A stretch of 44,356 bases of DNA, taken from positions 1 to 44,356 of the forward strand of contig SUWD01000022.1 in assembly GCA_015061685.1 (NCBI GenBank), read 5' to 3'. This document shows positions 40,911-44,356 of the stretch, piece by piece; position 1 is the first letter of the stretch; every line of letters starts with the position of its first letter. Origin of the DNA: Lentisphaerota bacterium. GTDB lineage: Bacteria > Verrucomicrobiota > Lentisphaeria > Victivallales > Victivallaceae. The position numbers were made by a program, and so were the translations under genes. Below the pieces are notes generated by a model, which was not told where the DNA came from, did no database searches, and was given only the letters and a program-made list of their open reading frames with translations.

Positions 40911-42647
40911 TCAAATATCAAATTTTTTCAACTCTTCTTTCACTTTATCCGCAATGATCTTTGCCGCTTCATCAAGTTTGAATCTTACGCTGTCACGGCA
41001 GGCACGGGTACGAAATTCGGTCTCATTCTCCCCGATGGTCTTGGGAGAAATGACCAGTCGCAGAGGAATACCAAGCAGATCGGCATCACTGAACATGCTG
41101 CCGGCTTTTTCACCGCGGTCATCATAGAGAACTTCGATGCCGAGAGCTTCCAATTCAGCAACCAGTTTTTCGGCAGCTTCACCGACTCCGGCTTTGTGCG
41201 GATCAATGGCACACACCTGCACCTGCCACGGAGCAATGGACATCGGCCAAACCGGACCGTAATCATCGTGAGAAAATTCAATGACCGATGCCATGGCTCT
41301 GCCGACACCGATACCGTAACACCCCATGATCATCGGATGGCTTTTGCCGTCTTTGTCAAGGAAAGTGCAATTCATGGATTCGGAATATTTGGTTCCAAGC
41401 TGGAAAATATTTCCGACTTCGATACCGCGGAGCATCTGCAGCGGCTCACCGGAACCGGGTGCCGGATCGCCTTCCCGGACAGTAGCGATGTCAGCAACGG
41501 TATATTCCACACCCTCAAGGTCTCTTTCGGCATTGAAGTTGAGCATGTGATATCCCGGCTCATTGGCTCCGACAACCAGATTTGATGACTCAAATGCGGA
41601 GCGGTCAATGATGATTTTCGCCTTTTTGCCCTTGAGATTCAGAGGACTTGCGTAACCGGGAACAGCTCCGGCGGCAATGATGGACTCATCATCGGCAAAT
41701 TTCAACTCGGCAACCATGGCTACATTGGAGAGCTTGCTCTCATTTACTTCAAAATCACCGCGGATCAGAGCGAAGATCAATTCGCCGGTACGGGCATCCT
41801 GATAGAAAACCGCTTTTCCGGTGTTTTCAGCTTTGACGTTGAGGAAAGAAGCGACTTCCTCAATGGTTTTGCAGTCCGGAGTGGCAACTTTTTCCAGAGC
41901 TTTGGCTTCTTCTTTCACGAACTTCCAGTCAGCAACAGCGATTTCCCTGTTTGCACGATATTTGCGGTCAGGAGAAACGAACAAGGTATCTTCACCGCAT
42001 TCGGAGATCGCCATAAATTCATGGGAGACTTTGCCGCCCATCATACCGCTGTTGGATTCGATGCTCAACACATTGTCCAAACCGATACGGCGGAAGATGC
42101 GTTCATAAGCTTCGTGAGCCCGGAAATAATATGCTTCAAGATCAGCCTGATCGGTGTGAAAACTGTAAGCATCTTTCATGGTGAATTCACGGGTACGGAT
42201 GAGGCCTGCCCGGGGACGGGCTTCATCCCGGTATTTGGTCTGGATCTGATAAACCATGACCGGCAGCTGTTTGTAGCTGTTCACTTCGGTGCGGACAAGA
42301 GCGGTGACACACTCCTCGTGGGTCATGGCAAGAAGCATGGGTTTATCGTTGCGGTCAGAGAAGCGGAGCAATTCAGCACCGACCGACTCATAGCGGCCGG
42401 ACTCCTGCCACAAAGCTGCGGGCAGAGCCACCGGCATGAGAATCTCCTGACCGTCGATGCGATCCATCTCCTCCCGGATGATATTTTCGATTTTGGCAAC
42501 GATTCTTTTGCCTGCCGGAAGCAGGGAATAAATTCCGGCGGAAACCGGACGGATATAACCGCCACGCATCAGGAACTGATGGCTCACAGTTTTGGCATCT
42601 TTGGGTACTTCACGAAGGCGGCGTCCCGCCATTTTGCTCATTTTCAT
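40911..42647 (-). CDS. proS: prolyl-tRNA synthetase (bacterial type)
   Basis: A 578-residue class II enzyme. N-terminal motif blocks HQFLMRGGYIRPVSAGIYSLLPAG, EILMPVALPAALWQESGRY, TKYRDEARPRAGLIRTREFTMKDAYSFH are followed by the bacterial editing insert (about residues 230-390) and motif 3 CYGIGVGRAMASVIE, then the anticodon-binding domain (VQVCAIDPH). It charges tRNA-Pro and clears mischarged alanine. ATG 42647 has AGGTG 5 nt upstream. A clear promoter precedes it; the NifU-like gene follows 88 bp downstream. Confidence 0.96.
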   Translation of the reverse strand: MKMSKMAGRRLREVPKDAKTVSHQFLMRGGYIRPVSAGIYSLLPAGKRIVAKIENIIREEMDRIDGQEILMPVALPAALWQESGRYESVGAELLRFSDRNDKPMLLAMTHEECVTALVRTEVNSYKQLPVMVYQIQTKYRDEARPRAGLIRTREFTMKDAYSFHTDQADLEAYYFRAHEAYERIFRRIGLDNVLSIESNSGMMGGKVSHEFMAISECGEDTLFVSPDRKYRANREIAVADWKFVKEEAKALEKVATPDCKTIEEVASFLNVKAENTGKAVFYQDARTGELIFALIRGDFEVNESKLSNVAMVAELKFADDESIIAAGAVPGYASPLNLKGKKAKIIIDRSAFESSNLVVGANEPGYHMLNFNAERDLEGVEYTVADIATVREGDPAPGSGEPLQMLRGIEVGNIFQLGTKYSESMNCTFLDKDGKSHPMIMGCYGIGVGRAMASVIEFSHDDYGPVWPMSIAPWQVQVCAIDPHKAGVGEAAEKLVAELEALGIEVLYDDRGEKAGSMFSDADLLGIPLRLVISPKTIGENETEFRTRACRDSVRFKLDEAAKIIADKVKEELKKFDI

Positions 42648-42694
42648 ATTTTCACCTGCTGTATTGACTATTTAAAGAAATACGTTCACTATAT

Positions 42695-42723
42695 AATATA
42701 ATACACAGATGCTCTTTATACAA
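42695..42723 (-). promoter_or_regulatory. proS promoter
   Basis: On the minus strand TTGTAT (42718-42723) and TATATT (42695-42700) are 17 bp apart, about 48 bp upstream of the start. Confidence 0.6.
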
Positions 42724-42909
42724 CAGCAAAAATGGAAAAAATCAGCATGTTGGAGGAAAAATCTTTGCCTTTTCCAAAGCATATTTCAGAGCTTTGATTG
42801 AACAACATCAACAGCCTGCCAGTTGTCTCCGGTAATAATATGCATTACCAGATTCAATGTCATTGTGCTTATGTGAGCATGACCATAACAAACGACTTGT
42901 TACCTGACT
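42724..42909. other. intergenic stretch, possible gene remnant
   Basis: No gene is supported. A 37-codon minus-strand frame without a start (about 42796-42906, containing CYGHAHISTMTLNLVMHIITGD) looks more protein-like than its surroundings and might be a gene remnant; I cannot place it in a family. Confidence 0.25.
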
Positions 42910-43640
42910 TCACTTCTGTAAATTGCCCAGATTTATAAGCCGATCATATTCCTTTAGCAGTTTTTCTTTTTCTTCAAGATCATCATCTTTTGCAGCCTCA
43001 TAAATTCTTTTTCCGATTTCTGCGGCTTCTGATTGTGACTTTTGAATCAACAGAATTCTGGCAGGCAGGTCAAAATCTTTTGAAATCTGATACGCTCCGC
43101 CTCCACTCGTATATGCATACACTATAACAAGAGAATCGACATCGTGAAACATCTTTTTATCCGCATTTTTAAAACCCCTTACTGCGGCATTCCAATTCCT
43201 TATGATTTCTTCTACAGAACGGATATAATCTGCTTGAGTCGCATTCCCTCCGAATCTTGGATACCCCTCCTGAAGCCGTCTTACTTCCTCTCTGAAATCA
43301 TCCGTTTCCCCGGATTTGACCATATAAACGGTTTCGATGTGTTTCAACTCAATTTCTTTGTCGGCTCTCTTCTTTCTGTTTGATGGCAAGTTATACCAAA
43401 CAGCCCATACGATGAAAGCTGTAATAACGACAACAAACATGTACTTTATTAATTTGCCGCTCCAGTATTTTGCAGCGATATTGTCATTTGACAATTTATT
43501 TTTTCAGCAACAAAGTGTTGTACTTGAGGAGCCATACATACGAACACTTTATGACACGTCTGACATTGCAGAGTCATTCCCAAATATTCATTGGGGGTTT
43601 CCGGATACTCCTGTTTACAATGTGGACAAATTGTTTTCAT
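42910..43640 (-). pseudogene. zinc-ribbon membrane protein, frameshifted
   Basis: Two overlapping frames make one protein of about 240 residues. The first, from ATG 43640, is a zinc ribbon (CPHCKQEYPETPNEYLGM then CQTCHKVFVC). The second, from about 43498, begins NDNIAAKYWSGKLIKYMF, has one membrane helix (MFVVVITAFIVWAVWYN) and then a charged helical domain ending at 42910. The frame changes at a run of six A on the minus strand (43499-43504); adding one A joins them. Read alone, the second frame starts only at TTG 43494 without a ribosome site. A paralog of the ribbon lies just upstream. Confidence 0.6.
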
Positions 43641-43672
43641 AGCGTTTCCCCTGTTTTATTTTTTTGACAATC

Positions 43673-44173
43673 TTACCCCAGCATACTAGATTCAAATATA
43701 ACGATGGCAATCATTCTTAAAACAACTATTGCTATTGCAAAATAACGCTGTCCCTTTGAAGCATGAACCAAGAGAGCATAAATAATTGCAGGTAAAGTTA
43801 AAATCGGGATAAAACATGCTCCCAAACTTAAGAAAATTGCCAATACGCCCCATGCATTCGCTTCATATTCGATTTTTTCCTTTTTAACGGATACTGAACG
43901 TTTGTACCAGGGAATATTTTCATTTTTGGGAGCTCCGCCATATGGAAAATATTTTTGGTCCGCAATCGGCTGTTGCGGCATTGTCTGAAAAAAATTCCCG
44001 CATTTAAAACATTTCATCGCATTTGCATAATTGATTGTACCGCACGCAAAACAGAATTTTGCATTTTCACAAACAAATTCTTTATGACATACTGAGCATT
44101 GCAACGTCATTCCCAAATATTCGTCAGGAATTTCCGGATAACCTTGCCCACAGTGAGGACAAATTGTTTTCAT
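43673..44173 (-). CDS. zinc-ribbon membrane protein, paralog
   Basis: A 166-residue protein: N-terminal zinc ribbon (CPHCGQGYPEIPDEYLGM, CSVCHKEFVC), a second ribbon (CFACGTINYANAMKCFKCGNFF), a polar linker and two membrane helices near the C-terminus (NAWGVLAIFLSLGACFIPIL, YFAIAIVVLRMIAIVIF). Its first 35 residues are nearly the same as those of the neighbouring frameshifted gene, showing a tandem duplication of the ribbon on different membrane parts. Function unknown. ATG 44173 is chosen by similarity to the paralog start; the longer frame runs through a terminator-like hairpin. Confidence 0.7.
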   Translation of the reverse strand: MKTICPHCGQGYPEIPDEYLGMTLQCSVCHKEFVCENAKFCFACGTINYANAMKCFKCGNFFQTMPQQPIADQKYFPYGGAPKNENIPWYKRSVSVKKEKIEYEANAWGVLAIFLSLGACFIPILTLPAIIYALLVHASKGQRYFAIAIVVLRMIAIVIFESSMLG

Positions 44174-44211
44174 TGTCAAATATTCTCCATATTTTCTGTT
44201 TTTCGGCAAAT

Positions 44212-44287
44212 AAAAAAGCCGTTTCTGTGATTGCACTCCATAGACGGTATCGCCAAACACCGGACCGGAAACGCAAGCAGAAACGGC
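44212..44287 (-). terminator. long-stem terminator or attenuator
   Basis: On the minus strand GCCGTTTCTG (44278-44287) pairs with CAGAAACGGC (44218-44227), with a short inner stem, followed by T6 (44212-44217). It ends 38 bp upstream of the zinc-ribbon gene at 44173. It could end a gene beyond the window or attenuate this one. Confidence 0.6.
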
Positions 44288-44356
44288 CATATCAGACATA
44301 TGGTCATTATATACTTGCGGCTGGTTCCGGTCATGAAATAATTTGGCGATTTTTCT

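Noticed and set aside
1..44356. CRISPR array, prophage or complete insertion sequence
   Set aside because: No regularly spaced repeats, phage structural genes or intact transposase were found.

Overview
The window looks like a piece of the main chromosome of a Gram-negative, probably anaerobic bacterium with moderate GC. It carries single-copy housekeeping genes (alaS, proS, prfB, frr, rpsD, rho, gpsA, coaE, coaB). An outer envelope is suggested by secretin-like proteins and several lipoproteins, and anaerobic life by rubrerythrin and a clostridial-type FAD glycerol-3-phosphate dehydrogenase set. Gene content and style (Asn-rich Rho, McsA/McsB, paired orphan secretins, short AlaRS, a four-helix-bundle protein beside a GxQxG repeat protein, heavy use of CCG/TCC/GGA codons) make me lean towards the Lentisphaerota side of the PVC group. 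That is inference, not proof.

Layout. 1-2160 is an accessory stretch: a gene-poor 0.8 kb, a frameshifted secreted repeat protein, a four-helix-bundle gene, a highly palindromic repeat block and tRNA-Ser(CGA). 2226-5327 (minus) holds a STAS protein, a short alanyl-tRNA synthetase and a membrane-anchored thermonuclease. 5420-6477 (plus) is a Cys/His-rich lipoprotein plus rubrerythrin unit. 6481-10747 (minus) is an HTH protein, frr, a GT-C membrane glycosyltransferase and an alkaline phosphatase. 10899-14140 (plus) runs gpsA, a TIM-barrel isomerase, nth and a DUF374 acyltransferase. 14121-15881 (minus) is a small membrane protein and CorA behind a long structured leader. 15900-23645 (plus) carries mcsA-mcsB, coaE-rho-ftsB-like, a LysM lipoprotein, coaB-psd and a zinc-ribbon protein. 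23688-27397 (plus) is a GlpA-like/GlpB-like/DUF1667 operon ending in an HTH-cupin regulator. 27434-31010 (minus) has two tandem secretin-like proteins and a lipoprotein. Then come a sugar-phosphate mutarotase (minus), rpsD with a hairpin leader, and two lipoproteins flanking a decayed group II intron. 35234-38247 (plus) is a three-gene nucleotide-sugar cassette (UXS, RfbB, WbpP-like). 38260-42647 (minus) carries epmA, prfB, a NifU-like scaffold and proS. The right end holds two paralogous zinc-ribbon membrane proteins, one frameshifted.

Genes are tightly packed, with many ATGA stop/start overlaps (translational coupling). Readable promoters share a TTGAnn / 16-17 bp / TATATT-like form, and strong intrinsic terminators end several units. 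The most interesting non-coding signal is the corA leader, where one arm can either complete a terminator-like hairpin or pair with an upstream antiterminator arm. Other points of interest are the rpsD leader hairpin, an 88-bp palindrome touching the tRNA-Ser 3' end, two genes broken exactly at homopolymers, and a group II intron remnant sitting just behind an intrinsic terminator.
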